This document shows, piece after piece, positions 18,897-28,023 of a stretch of 64,000 nt of DNA. This DNA comes from Bradyrhizobium embrapense (GTDB lineage Bacteria > Pseudomonadota > Alphaproteobacteria > Rhizobiales > Xanthobacteraceae), in the NCBI RefSeq assembly GCF_001189235.2, contig NZ_LFIP02000007.1:125249-189248 (forward strand). The letters run 5' to 3'. Position 1 is the stretch's first letter, and every line of letters starts with the position of its first letter. Under the pieces are notes generated by a model, which worked only from the letters and a program-made list of their open reading frames with translations, did no database searches and was not told the DNA's origin. Both the position numbers and the translations under genes were made by a program.

Positions 18897-20114
18897 TTAA
18901 CATTCCCGGCGGGTCGAAAACGCTTGAATTGCTAGAACGATTCCATTGCCACCGATAAGCGTCATCATGCTCTTCAGCAGGTCATCGAAGCTGTGGGCGC
19001 TCACGATCTGCCCGGCGATATATGGAAATCCGAATAGGCCAACGAAGTAGGAAAGCGTGAAAACCTGAGAAGCAACCGCCAATGATGTCCCGTCTGTACC
19101 TGCAATGAGGACAACCATACCATTCAGAGTCGAATAGCTAAGTCCGTATCCAAGGGCGAACATCGCTGTACCGAGGATGTAGATCTCCGCACTCCCTGCA
19201 TTCATCAAAAGCAAGAATAGTCCCGCCATGGTGCACAAGATGAGAAACGCAGCGATCCACTCAAGCCGGACTTTTCCGATGACCGGCGCCACCGCGAAGC
19301 GCATGAAAACGGCTGTCAACGTGAAGACGAGAAAGAATGTATCGGCGGATTGCCCCCGCGATGAAGCGTAAAGCGTCTGGAACGTGGACAGACCAGAAAA
19401 CACGCATGCGCCGATTCCGATCATGACGATCGGATAACGCGTATTCGACTTGAAGGCCTCCCGCACGCCCTCAAACGTGAGTCGAACAGCCGCCATTTTG
19501 ATCTGAGGAGCCTGCGCCAGTGCCCTGCTAGCAAACTCCAGCAGCATGGCGCCAACGAGACATGCAGCCGCGAATAGAGCGTACGCTGCGATATAGGTTC
19601 CGAAAATCTCCACGACCGTGCGCCCCAGGGGAACAGCAAGTCCGATCCCCAGCATCTGGGATCCGGAAAGCAAGGTGAGATATTTGACACGAGCCGCAGG
19701 GCGCACGCGTTCTAGGATTTGAAGCGGCGCCAGCATATAGAAGATTGACCATCCAATGCCGAGCGAGAGCCCGCCGAAATAAGCGAGGAACAGAGAAATT
19801 GGAGCCGCTGCAAAGCAGATCATTGCAATTGCCATCACCACGGCGGCAAGGATGATCGTTCGCATCAACCCGCATGAATCGGCGATCCGGCCAGCCACAA
19901 ACGAACATAGTATTGTCGCGACCGTACCGGTCGAAATAATTGTTCCTGCTATGGATGCGCTCTGTGGAGCCGAGCGGAGAGCATCCACGAAAAAAAAGCT
20001 CGCCCCATAGGACGCGGCCACATTGATGCTACCAAGCATGAATGGAATCGAGACATCGAGCGGCACCTCATCGGGCAACTTCTCGGCGGTGACAATGTTC
20101 GCTGCGGCTCTCAT
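18897..20114 (-). CDS. MFS transporter of the hydrazine-type operon
   Basis: A 405 aa membrane protein with about 12 hydrophobic segments. The loop 2-3 motif is CSFVAGRIADSCGLMRTI. I chose ATG 20114, which overlaps the stop of the MetRS-like gene as ATGA; an in-frame ATG 24 bp upstream exists. It lies inside the operon between the MetRS-like and hydroxylase genes, so it probably exports the product or protects the cell from it. Confidence 0.85.
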   Translation of the reverse strand: MRAAANIVTAEKLPDEVPLDVSIPFMLGSINVAASYGASFFFVDALRSAPQSASIAGTIISTGTVATILCSFVAGRIADSCGLMRTIILAAVVMAIAMICFAAAPISLFLAYFGGLSLGIGWSIFYMLAPLQILERVRPAARVKYLTLLSGSQMLGIGLAVPLGRTVVEIFGTYIAAYALFAAACLVGAMLLEFASRALAQAPQIKMAAVRLTFEGVREAFKSNTRYPIVMIGIGACVFSGLSTFQTLYASSRGQSADTFFLVFTLTAVFMRFAVAPVIGKVRLEWIAAFLILCTMAGLFLLLMNAGSAEIYILGTAMFALGYGLSYSTLNGMVVLIAGTDGTSLAVASQVFTLSYFVGLFGFPYIAGQIVSAHSFDDLLKSMMTLIGGNGIVLAIQAFSTRREC

Positions 20115-21922
20115 GGTGCAACTATTCCCGGGAGGCATCCATCAATGTCTGCGGCCGTCAAGCTGCGCCCATCGATTCTTGGTACCCTTCCGCTTCGTAC
20201 GGATGAGGGTCGCGCAGCGCAGGCTGCGATGGGATGTCCTTCATGGCCGAGCCAGTGCCACAGAGCTTCCGTTATCCTCGGCATCAGCGGCCAGCCCAGT
20301 ATGCTGAAGCCCATCAGCCATGTGTAAGCGATCTGATAGTGCGGATTGGAATCAAGACAATCGAGCCATTCGGTTACCGATCTGGACACGTGCGACACGC
20401 GCAGACGATCTAGCGAGAGGGCTGAGCACTGTTGGTTGTACAGCCGGTTCAGCGTGAGCATCATCGCATCATCTACGTGACACGCGGCAGAAGACGGCAT
20501 CGCGTTGATGATGTCCGTACAACGATTGAAGACCACAGCGCTCTTGTCGAGAATCGCATTGTAGCGATCAATCAATTGCTTCGGGTTCAGATCCGTCTCC
20601 GCTTCTTCGGGGCAGATTTCCGACAGACACACTCTGAGAATATCGATAGATATATCCGGCACCTGAGCGATTTCACCCGCCCATATCACGTGGCCGCGAC
20701 TGGTAGAGAACTTCGATCCGTTCAACAAAAGGAAATGATTGAAGAAAATTCGGTCAAATTGACGAAAGGACTCCTGACCCAATGCACATCCGGTAACTCC
20801 CACGAGCATCGGGATTGTATTGTCGATACCGGTCGCGCCGATCAGGAAAGTATCGGAATTGCGCGCAAAGGCACTTGGCGTGCCGGATGCCTCCGCATCT
20901 TTATGCCCACAATAGAGGGAATGAGCGTAGAGCAACGAGGAGTAGCTAAACAGGATCTGACGTGTGTTGAACTGCTGCGAATTCCAAGCCATTCCATGCA
21001 GGCCAGGAACGGTCAACCGCATTCGCTGCCCTTTACGTGCGATATATCGCCTCCCTATCTCCACAAAGCCAGGTTCGATAGCCGCATCGTCCCACGCCCG
21101 GACGAGTTGGTCGTTTCGTGTAATTGTGAGAAAGGCAGAGATGTTATCTGTCCATTCTACGATCCGTCCTCGCCTCGACACCGGATTTCGTGCTTCGTCT
21201 GGCTCGAAATGATCTCCACACTGTTCGCAGAAGAAGCTCCCTGCGGATGCTCCGCATACGGGGCAGGTTCCGCCAAACCAGCCTCCAATGCAAAAACGCT
21301 CTTCCGTTGGCGTCAGAGCAGAGCCGGCATCGTCGACGGGTAGCCGCGCTGCGCGAAACTCCAGCGATCCTGCTGCAGATAGCGCCTCCATGAGCGCGTT
21401 GCTGACATTGGAGAACCGCTGAAGATTTTTGCCATGGGCTGGATCATCGAAATGATCGAAAACGATCCCTAGTGAGGCGAGATCACGAGCAATCTCGACA
21501 TGGAAGCCATGAGCCAAGTCCGACGGGTCGATGTTCTCGCGCGCTGCTCGGACTAGAACATGGTTTTCGAAACCGTCGGTCGTCAGACCGGAGCGAACAT
21601 GATGCCCTGCCCTCTTCAGGTGCCTTTGTACGACGTCCATTCTGAGAAATGGCCCGGCAGCGTGGCCAAGATGTGCCCTGCCGTTAGCCGTCAAGTTGAC
21701 GGGCGAGATATATACGTCAGCGGGGTTCGCATTCGCTACGCTTAGCGGCGCGATGATTGGGCTTCTTCTCATATCTGCACATGACATCCAGTAACAGATC
21801 CTGAAAACACCCGAATAGACATCCAGATAGCCCACCACGGCAACGGGAATACGCGCGCGGCTCGATAGGTTATGGATCCCATCGGGTGCGGATTTCGAGT
21901 CAGAATGTTCAAAGCGTGTCAC
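20111..21922 (-). CDS. Methionyl-tRNA-synthetase-like enzyme, probably N-N bond forming rather than tRNA charging
   Basis: Up to 603 aa and clearly related to MetRS. The class I HIGH motif appears as ANGRAHLGH (HLGH at 84-87). A Cys4 zinc knuckle follows (Cys220, 223, 232, 235; CPVCG...CEQCG). The KMSKS loop is GSKFSTSRG (404-410). A C-terminal helical anticodon-type region is present but divergent. It stands first in an operon with an N-hydroxylase, a cupin and a DAO-type enzyme. That is the setting of MetRS-like hydrazine synthetases, which adenylate an amino acid and couple it to an N-hydroxy amine. The start is uncertain: GTG 21922 has a weak site, and ATGs at 21787 or 21772 would give a more MetRS-like N-terminus. 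Confidence 0.85.
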   Translation of the reverse strand: MTRFEHSDSKSAPDGIHNLSSRARIPVAVVGYLDVYSGVFRICYWMSCADMRRSPIIAPLSVANANPADVYISPVNLTANGRAHLGHAAGPFLRMDVVQRHLKRAGHHVRSGLTTDGFENHVLVRAARENIDPSDLAHGFHVEIARDLASLGIVFDHFDDPAHGKNLQRFSNVSNALMEALSAAGSLEFRAARLPVDDAGSALTPTEERFCIGGWFGGTCPVCGASAGSFFCEQCGDHFEPDEARNPVSRRGRIVEWTDNISAFLTITRNDQLVRAWDDAAIEPGFVEIGRRYIARKGQRMRLTVPGLHGMAWNSQQFNTRQILFSYSSLLYAHSLYCGHKDAEASGTPSAFARNSDTFLIGATGIDNTIPMLVGVTGCALGQESFRQFDRIFFNHFLLLNGSKFSTSRGHVIWAGEIAQVPDISIDILRVCLSEICPEEAETDLNPKQLIDRYNAILDKSAVVFNRCTDIINAMPSSAACHVDDAMMLTLNRLYNQQCSALSLDRLRVSHVSRSVTEWLDCLDSNPHYQIAYTWLMGFSILGWPLMPRITEALWHWLGHEGHPIAACAARPSSVRSGRVPRIDGRSLTAADIDGCLPGIVAP

Positions 21923-21923
21923 A

Positions 21924-21936
21924 TACTCTTTGAGTA
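21924..21936. promoter_or_regulatory. Short inverted repeat before the hydrazine-type operon
   Basis: A perfect TACTC-TTT-GAGTA dyad sits just upstream of the GTG at 21922, or inside the leader if a later start is used. It could be an operator or a small hairpin. No -24/-12 promoter, NifA site, nod box or tts box was found upstream of this operon. Confidence 0.35.
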
Positions 21937-22997
21937 CTTGACGCTCTCCTAGCTGGACGGTTCACGTATCGGTTCACCTCAGCTCGCAACCTGGCCAACC
22001 TCTTCACCTTTGCTTAGTCAATCGAACTGATCGCTCCTGGAACGATCGAGATGTCGCCGTGAAGAAGCAAGTGACGCGCCAATTTAAAATCGTTGATTTT
22101 GCCCTTGCCGCGGCCTGCATTTAGGTCGACTACCGACATCTGGTCACGAACTCGACAGGCGGCTCGGCCGGGCCGGCAGGAGTCCGCCATAGGTTCTTTT
22201 CCCTTCACTCCCTTAAGAGCAACGGCGATCCGTGGGAGGGGTAGCCGGCCCCGGCCAGGCGACTGCGAGTTCACGATCTATGCCAGGCGACCATTCCTGC
22301 CCTTGCAAGGTTGCTGATGATCCCCGACCTGTGGACGAGCGCGCAGCGATCAAATAGGCCCGCGCGAAACGGATGCACGAGCTCTCACTGCCAAGAATCC
22401 GATGGCTTGCTGCGAAAACTGCAGCGTGCCGACCAGCCGATTGCGCCTGGGAGTAGGTAGTTCCGAGCGTCGCGGAGAACCGGCCGGCCGGCGAACATGC
22501 CGACACTCGGAGGGTCGACGAACCCATTGAAGTCAACCGCAGGAGCTTAGCCCCTGTTTTTGAAAAGTTTAGACGGGTTCAGCCCGGCGCCTCGTGGGCG
22601 CTCCAATCAACCGAGACCGTACGACAGATAACGTTATTGTGCCTTACCGAGCCGCACAATCCGGGCGCAGGGCGATTCAACCTTCGAAGAGCGAGGCAGG
22701 CGTCCTCCGTCGTGCGTGAGCTGTCGGCCTCTTCCAAGGAAGCAAGACCATTTCCAAGTAAGCAAGGCCATCTCGCTAACGTACAGCGCTTTCTCCGCAG
22801 AACTGTCCGGTCTCCGCCAAGCTGCGACACCTTCGGGGCACCACCGGGACGAATTTGCGCGGTCGAGAGCAGCAAATTCGACCTTCGATGGCTTCGGTGG
22901 CGCGCGTCAAACCATTGCAGCTTCCGATCTCGATCCCCATTGTCAGGCAAAGGCTTCGCGCCAGCACATCGGACCGACCTCCGAAGCCTCGATTTGC
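21937..22997. other. 1.1 kb gene-poor region upstream of the hydrazine-type operon
   Basis: Holds only short frames without recognisable domains. One at 22014-22274 (-) ends in a plausible peptide (DLNAGRGKGKINDFKLARHL) but lacks a known family. It presumably contains the promoter of the minus-strand operon; I cannot point to it. Confidence 0.4.
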
Positions 22998-23744
22998 TCA
23001 CGTCATGCCTTGCGTGACCACCATAAATATATCAAGCCCGTTCACGTTACTGTAACGGTCGCCAAGGCTTTTGAACAACTCGCCCATCTGGTTTGACCGA
23101 ACGGAAAATTCTCCATAATTTGGATCAAACAGGGTCGTCATTCCATTCGACGTCGAGGTCGCAATTGTATGCGCGCCACGCGGTTTAAAACGCAGGCCGA
23201 TCAGATAGACCGATGGATCGTGGGTGACTTCATTCACTATCTGGGCAATTCCGGAGGACGTTCCAAACTCATATCGAGTCTGATTGTTCGCAGGCTCTAA
23301 TCCCGCCTCACGCAACATTGCGGTTTTTGCCTGAAGGTTGGTAGAATCGCCCGGCCTGTCACTTCGCAACAACGCCTTGAGCTCTTCATACCGTTGCTGC
23401 CGCACTGCTGCCGAGGCATGGCTTTGAGCGCCCGGTATCAGCGCGCTCATTCGGGACGAAGGGCTGCTGGCGAGATTGAGGAGCCACTCCGCCGCCAAGC
23501 CGACGCAGATGCCATCGACATTGGCGCCAGGCAATTCGGCAGTTCTGTATTGGAATAAAGGCTGGCTCGGCTCTGGTCTGCTGCAGCAGAGCCCCATTTT
23601 ATCCGACAGCGCTTCGGGAGGCTGGCTCTCTTCCTGCGCGGGATCCGTAAGCGCTTGCTCGAAGTTGCTGTTGTCCGCCGACTGAACCCAGTTCATCATC
23701 TTGATCGGCGCGCGCGTGGCTTGGCCACTTACCGGATTGAACAT
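22998..23744 (-). CDS. nopT: NopT-like type III effector, YopT/AvrPphB (C58) cysteine protease
   Basis: A 248 aa effector protease. The catalytic triad fits C58 peptidases: Cys80 (NVDGICVGLAAEW), His192 (GAHTIAT) and Asp207 (LFDPNYGEF). The spacings of 112 and 15 residues equal those I recall for NopT of strain NGR234. An autocleavage-like site DKM-GLCC is at 48-54: cleavage after Met50 would expose Gly51 for myristoylation, with Cys53/Cys54 for palmitoylation, targeting the protein to host membranes. The N-terminus is Ser/Gln/Asn-rich, as in type III signals. A tts box lies about 75-90 bp upstream. All key residues are present, so it is probably active. Confidence 0.85.
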   Translation of the reverse strand: MFNPVSGQATRAPIKMMNWVQSADNSNFEQALTDPAQEESQPPEALSDKMGLCCSRPEPSQPLFQYRTAELPGANVDGICVGLAAEWLLNLASSPSSRMSALIPGAQSHASAAVRQQRYEELKALLRSDRPGDSTNLQAKTAMLREAGLEPANNQTRYEFGTSSGIAQIVNEVTHDPSVYLIGLRFKPRGAHTIATSTSNGMTTLFDPNYGEFSVRSNQMGELFKSLGDRYSNVNGLDIFMVVTQGMT

Positions 23745-23818
23745 GGCGTTCGCGTGCCTCTAGCGTATGCTTGCCTGGACGGAGTGGAGCTGGCGAGCCC
23801 TACCTGCGAATCATATCG

Positions 23819-23841
23819 CGACAAGCTGACGACGAGCTGAC
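23819..23841 (-). promoter_or_regulatory. tts box (TtsI-binding site) of the NopT-like gene
   Basis: On the minus strand GTCAGCTTGTCG (23830 to 23819) matches the core of the rhizobial tts box exactly. A second near-copy, GTCAGCTCGTC, abuts it (23841 to 23831). The tts box binds TtsI, which is itself induced through NodD and flavonoids. Confidence 0.75.
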
Positions 23842-24247
23842 GAGCAAGAACGGGTTGGAGAAGCGGCCGCAGGGCGTCTCTTGGATGGCCACCTTTTCTG
23901 CTCAGCCGGTCCCGGCCGGAATGCCGGCGCCCTGGTCGACGACTCCAAGGATACGGAGTGGTCGGACACAATCGCCGGAGGATGCAATTTTATCCCGAGC
24001 TCGAGTTTGGCGCGGCTCTCCAGACAGATTTGACGCGGCGATGGTTCGATTCTGACGCTGTGTTCCGTCAATTCGCCAGCACCGGGCTCGCCGAGCCCGT
24101 GCGTCATCATCACTTCGTGCTTCGCTGGGCTGGCAAGCCCGCGACGTTAGGCAAACGGAAGAGCCGACACTTTCCGTTGCGGTGCGGGCTGACAATAGTG
24201 CCGAACCACTGCTTTTCATCTGCCACGCGGACAATCCTTAGCCTACC
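23842..24247. other. Intergenic region without recognisable genes
   Basis: About 400 bp between the tts box and the DUF gene. Open frames on both strands are low-complexity and unconvincing. Confidence 0.35.
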
Positions 24248-24670
24248 TTATGATGCGGTCGCACTCATGCGCGCAAACCACATTGCCGCCTCTGATGGGC
24301 CGAGCCCAACCACGCCTACAAAGCCCGGTGGCGGCATTGGGATGTCCCGATGAGTTGGCCTCCACAGATGCAGGCAGTACCGACTGTTATTTACATATTG
24401 CGAATGTGGGGGATGCAGTTGCATCACGCATTCCTCTTCATCCCAGAACAGGTCTTTGACGAAGCACATCTCTTCCCAATTCGGACAACGTCGCGACGTT
24501 GAGACAGCGACATGCTCCCAGCCAGGACGGATTAATCCGCTGATCCTCAGTTCACAGCCGCAAGGCCCCTGTACAACGAACATGCCACAAGGACCTGATC
24601 CTGGATGGCTGGCAAATTGGCCGTATTGTACGCGACCGGCCTCCAGCTTCTCAATTATTTTCGCCCGCAC
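24248..24670 (-). CDS. Conserved hypothetical protein (looks like the DUF7694 type)
   Basis: A 140 aa protein starting with GTG behind a perfect AGGAGG. It contains CPNWEEMCFVKDLFWDEEE followed by QLHPPHSQYVNNS and LHLWRP. That pattern is seen in a small domain of unknown function from phages and mobile regions; the family name is from memory. It has no signal peptide or membrane segment. Several Cys, His and Trp residues cluster in the core and could bind a metal. No functional partner is adjacent. Confidence 0.7.
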   Translation of the reverse strand: MRAKIIEKLEAGRVQYGQFASHPGSGPCGMFVVQGPCGCELRISGLIRPGWEHVAVSTSRRCPNWEEMCFVKDLFWDEEECVMQLHPPHSQYVNNSRYCLHLWRPTHRDIPMPPPGFVGVVGLGPSEAAMWFARMSATAS

Positions 24671-26036
24671 GTTTCCTCCTTTGCCTCGTGGACCGCCTTG
24701 AAGTCGATGTAGATGACATTGTTGTTTTTCAACTCGCGACTTAGCGCGTGTTCCGTCCTATTTGGGACGGCGCTCCAATACCATTCTTCAGCGAACCACC
24801 TGCTGAGAAAGCCGCAGATGTCCATCACTAGTTCTCCTCTTTTTTTGGCCGCTGGCGCCCTGCCCAGGACGCTTGCGAATTCTTGCGAGGTCTTGATTGC
24901 CCGAATGCAAACCGTGCAAGATCCGCTCGATGATGACCCGGCGCATAGGTTGCGAATTTCCTATCTGGGAGGCTCCGCGGGCATGAGGACCCGACATCTC
25001 GATCACAGCACGAGGCCCATGCGGAGCGCCTTGCTCATTGACTGCAGGTACACCGCCGAACAACGCACGCTTCAGCACATGATGTGGCCTCGAGCTTTCA
25101 CGGTTGAAGCACAATGTTTCGTTGTGTGCGCCGCGTTGAGGTCTCGCGGAGATGTGCTTGATCCTACGGAGGCGTCGAGAGCCACCACCTCATCGCCGCC
25201 GGATCGATCGCCATTCTTGGCATGCGCTCCGAATTGGCTGACATCTACATTCCCTCATCGCCCGCAATACCACAGCGTAATTCGCATATTCTCGCTCAAT
25301 GCTTGGCAAGGGCGATTGCTGCCTCACCAACTGTCCTGCGGTCATTCGCCGCTTTCTGCTCGCCGAGTCTGAAACAGGGCCAATGCGTCATCTATGTGGC
25401 CGTGATCGATTCGTCCGGGAGCAACATCGGAGCGGGCTAGCCTCACGTCGCGATGGCCAGGCATAACGTGTCGCTAACCGATAACATCCACGGGTTGATG
25501 AGGTTTCGTAAGCTTATGGTCAGGGAAGCTGATTAGTCTATCTCGAGGGACTGCAATCGCGCTGCGGTTGGCGGCGCCTTTGCCACGTCCCTACATGCAA
25601 CTCCGAACCCCTGTTCGCTAAAAGTCGCTAGCGAGCTCTTGCCTTCTTTCGATGCCGATGGCGCCTTCCGGACGACAAGGTCGCAACTCCGACCATGTGC
25701 AGCGAGCTCGTGTCGCCAAACCAAGCGGGCGGCTTGCTTCGCATCGAGGCTGCGCCGGCACCAGTCCGATCGTGGCATGCTGATTGCTCTAGTGAGTCCA
25801 GACGTCACTCATCTGGCTATCCTTTATTTCTGAGCGATTCACTGCCCGGCGTCCCTCAGCTTTGGTAGCACCTCGTCTAACCGCCCACTGCATGAGAAAT
25901 ACCATCACCTGGATACAGGTCGCACGGCAAACAAGAATCCGATAACCCGAGCCATGAAGGAAGACTTCGAGCTTATGAACGATACGATGCATCCGGAGAA
26001 CACCCGCTCCCCGCGGACCAGTGCGGCACGTGGTCC
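24671..26036. other. 1.4 kb decayed region
   Basis: Frames of 60-220 codons exist on both strands (for example 24713-25372 +) but none shows a domain, a ribosome binding site or consistent coding character. Probably relics. No repeats or RNA genes recognised. Confidence 0.35.
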
Positions 26037-26204
26037 ATGACTCATTGGCGCACACCAAAGGACCCGATTGTCAGGCCTTACGACGCCGATTGCCGTTGTT
26101 TGCAGGCGCAACGGCGATGGAATCTATGGCCGCTGGCCGCGCTCCTCCTGGGTACGCTGCTCTGGGCCAGCATTTACTGGATCGTCGCAGCGGTCTTCTT
26201 ATGA
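26037..26204 (+). CDS. Small single-span membrane protein
   Basis: A 55 aa frame, MTHWRTPKDPIVRPYD at the N-terminus, then a basic stretch (QAQRRWNLW). One clear transmembrane helix (PLAALLLGTLLWASIYWIV) ends at the C-terminus AAVFL. The positive-inside rule puts the N-terminus in the cytoplasm. The coherent hydrophobic design after a charged head argues for real coding, although the ribosome binding site is poor. No family recognised. Confidence 0.5.
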   Translation: MTHWRTPKDPIVRPYDADCRCLQAQRRWNLWPLAALLLGTLLWASIYWIVAAVFL

Positions 26205-26594
26205 GCCAAAGAAGCCCGCGGAACTGACAAATCACAAGTAAAGCTACGTCGGATGGCACGCGCGCACCTCCCGACCTCGGCGATCCGATGGTAAGCCAGG
26301 AATATCCCCACCGTCAGTTGGAAGCGGACACTTCTTTCACAGGTCCGCTTTGTGCGTCGGCGCGGCTAGCAGAACATGAATTCGTAACTGAGGCAGCAAC
26401 ACGCCTCCAGCATACCATGCCGAACCAGCTTCGAGGTCACTCAATGTGCCTCAAAGCCGCAAAGCCTATCGTGGACCAAAACGCCAAATCCAGCGCTAAT
26501 TGCTTGGATGCGCCGATTGCCGAGTGACATTTGCTCCGCGATCGGCGCTGCGGCCGTCCAGCTGAGGCACGGCTTATCGAGGCCCGGCAAAGCC

Positions 26595-26825
26595 CTACAG
26601 CTCTCGCTCTGACCATGTTTCATCCTCACTTCTGTGCGTCTGCCACTCTTGGGCACGCCGAGCCAGCTTATCGTACTCGATCGCAACGTTAAGAAGCCTG
26701 TCTCTGGGTTTACCATAAGCGAGTCCTTCCGCCTTTCTTCGCGTTGCTTCCGCGCGGCTTCGCCAGTGGTCGGGCTGGTAGAGTTTACTTTTCGGATTCA
26801 TGCCGTGAGCATGCAATTTGGACAT
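26595..26825 (-). CDS. Small conserved hypothetical protein
   Basis: About 76 aa; an ATG at 26801 is an alternative start. It carries YQPDHWRSRAEATRRKAEGL and NVAIEYDKLARRAQEW, the pattern of a short helical protein family that is frequent in Bradyrhizobium genomes and has no known role. It is soluble and charged. It stands alone among relics. Confidence 0.6.
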   Translation of the reverse strand: MSKLHAHGMNPKSKLYQPDHWRSRAEATRRKAEGLAYGKPRDRLLNVAIEYDKLARRAQEWQTHRSEDETWSEREL

Positions 26826-26932
26826 CAAAGAAATGCGACACCGGCGCTCCGTATAATCACCTAAGGGCTGGCGGCCACCAAAGCGCCATTTGCCACCGTA
26901 AGAGGTGTCGGTCGATTTGATTCAAGAAGGGA

Positions 26933-26967
26933 CTTGAATCGCACGCAGCGTCAGATTGTACGATCCT
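26933..26967 (+). promoter_or_regulatory. MerR-type promoter element, copy 1
   Basis: TTGAAT (26934-26939) and TACGAT (26959-26964) are separated by 19 bp, the over-long spacer typical of MerR-regulated promoters. The spacer carries an ACGCAGCGT dyad. It matches copies at 31964 and 36075. The nearest plus-strand genes are the secreted protein at 27585 and the acyl-CoA carboxylase at 28024. Confidence 0.5.
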
Positions 26968-27584
26968 GGACAAGTCGGGACCGCATCCGACAATCCAGAC
27001 GCTTCCTGCGGACAATGAGAATAGCGAATGTGTCAAACATCTAAACTCATCTGGCGAGAGTCGCTCGGGATCACACGCTTCGGCAGATACGTACCTGCGC
27101 ACGCGTTATCCAAGGCTACCTCGGCCGGTAGCGGAAGAGATCGAGCCCTTCGATATTTCTACAGAAGGCGCTCTCATCCCGATGGCCGTCTCCGGATTAA
27201 TGTAAAGCGCAGGCCGACTACACTAAAGATGACCTGGAGGCGTCTCATCTGGATTCGCTACGCAGGATCAATTGCGTCATTAACTATGGTTTGAGCGCAC
27301 CTGGCTTTTGCTCATCTCATGCCTCGATAAGGCCGGCACCAGGCCGCAGGACGTGTTCGATCCCGTATCGCGCCGACCGTGGCAGCAACTATTGGCCGTG
27401 AGGTGGGCTGTGCTCAAGCACCTCAACGCGCCACGCCGAGTACTTCAAGACATCCAGGCATACCAGAGTCGGCGACACGGAACTCGCAGGCATTGCACCT
27501 GGCGCTACACGTCTATTGGCCGACGGACAGACCATCTTGCGCTTCGCTCAAAACATCGCAGATCTACCAACCTTAAGGAATGAC
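26968..27584. other. Region downstream of MerR-type element 1
   Basis: About 600 bp with only short frames. If element 1 is a promoter, this is a long leader or the remains of a lost gene. Confidence 0.35.
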
Positions 27585-27881
27585 ATGACTCAAGACCAAG
27601 GGGCCGGTTTGGCTTCGCTCCTCAAATCCTGCCGCGCCATCGCTCTAGCTGCCGCAGTGATCGCTGTAATCCCGCGGCAGGTCAACGCGCGAGATCAAGC
27701 TCCGACTCCCGAGGAGAGACAGGCGTGTATGGAGGACGTGTTCCGCCTTTGCAGCAATCACATACCGAGCCACGTCGCTATCCTTGCTTGCCTCAGATCC
27801 AAGTACGCCAGCCTCAGCCAGCAATGCCGTTACGTGATCTCCTCGCGAGATACGGGCAAGAACGGCGGCATCTCGAAGTAG
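27585..27881 (+). CDS. Small secreted Cys-containing protein
   Basis: 98 aa. The ATG at 27585 has TTAAGGA upstream. The N-terminus is a signal peptide (KSCRAIALAAAVIAVIP, likely cleaved after QVNA). The mature part, TPEERQACMEDVFRLC...ILACLRSKYASLSQQC, has four Cys that could form two disulfides. This spacing is seen in small periplasmic hypothetical proteins of Bradyrhizobium. It ends 142 bp before the biotin carboxylase. Function unknown. Confidence 0.75.
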   Translation: MTQDQGAGLASLLKSCRAIALAAAVIAVIPRQVNARDQAPTPEERQACMEDVFRLCSNHIPSHVAILACLRSKYASLSQQCRYVISSRDTGKNGGISK

Positions 27882-28023
27882 AGGGTCGGGTGGCCTGTTC
27901 GCCCGCCTCACGTTCCGAGATAGCCCACCTAGCACGCAGGACGTTCACACGACGTCGGCTGGAGGCAACAAGCACGGTCACTCACGACGGTTTGGTCCCC
28001 TTCATGCTTATTTGGATAGGCAA

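Noticed and set aside
20432..21343. 303-codon plus-strand frame inside the MetRS-like gene
   Set aside because: Antisense shadow; the minus strand has class I synthetase motifs and operon context.
24713..25372. 219-codon plus-strand frame
   Set aside because: No ribosome binding site, no domain and low-complexity composition; a competing minus-strand frame is equally unconvincing.
27993..28009. Sigma-54-like TTGGTCCCCTTCATGCT before the biotin carboxylase
   Set aside because: GG-N10-GC spacing is right, but the start point would fall only about 5 bp before the ATG and no TGT-N10-ACA lies upstream.
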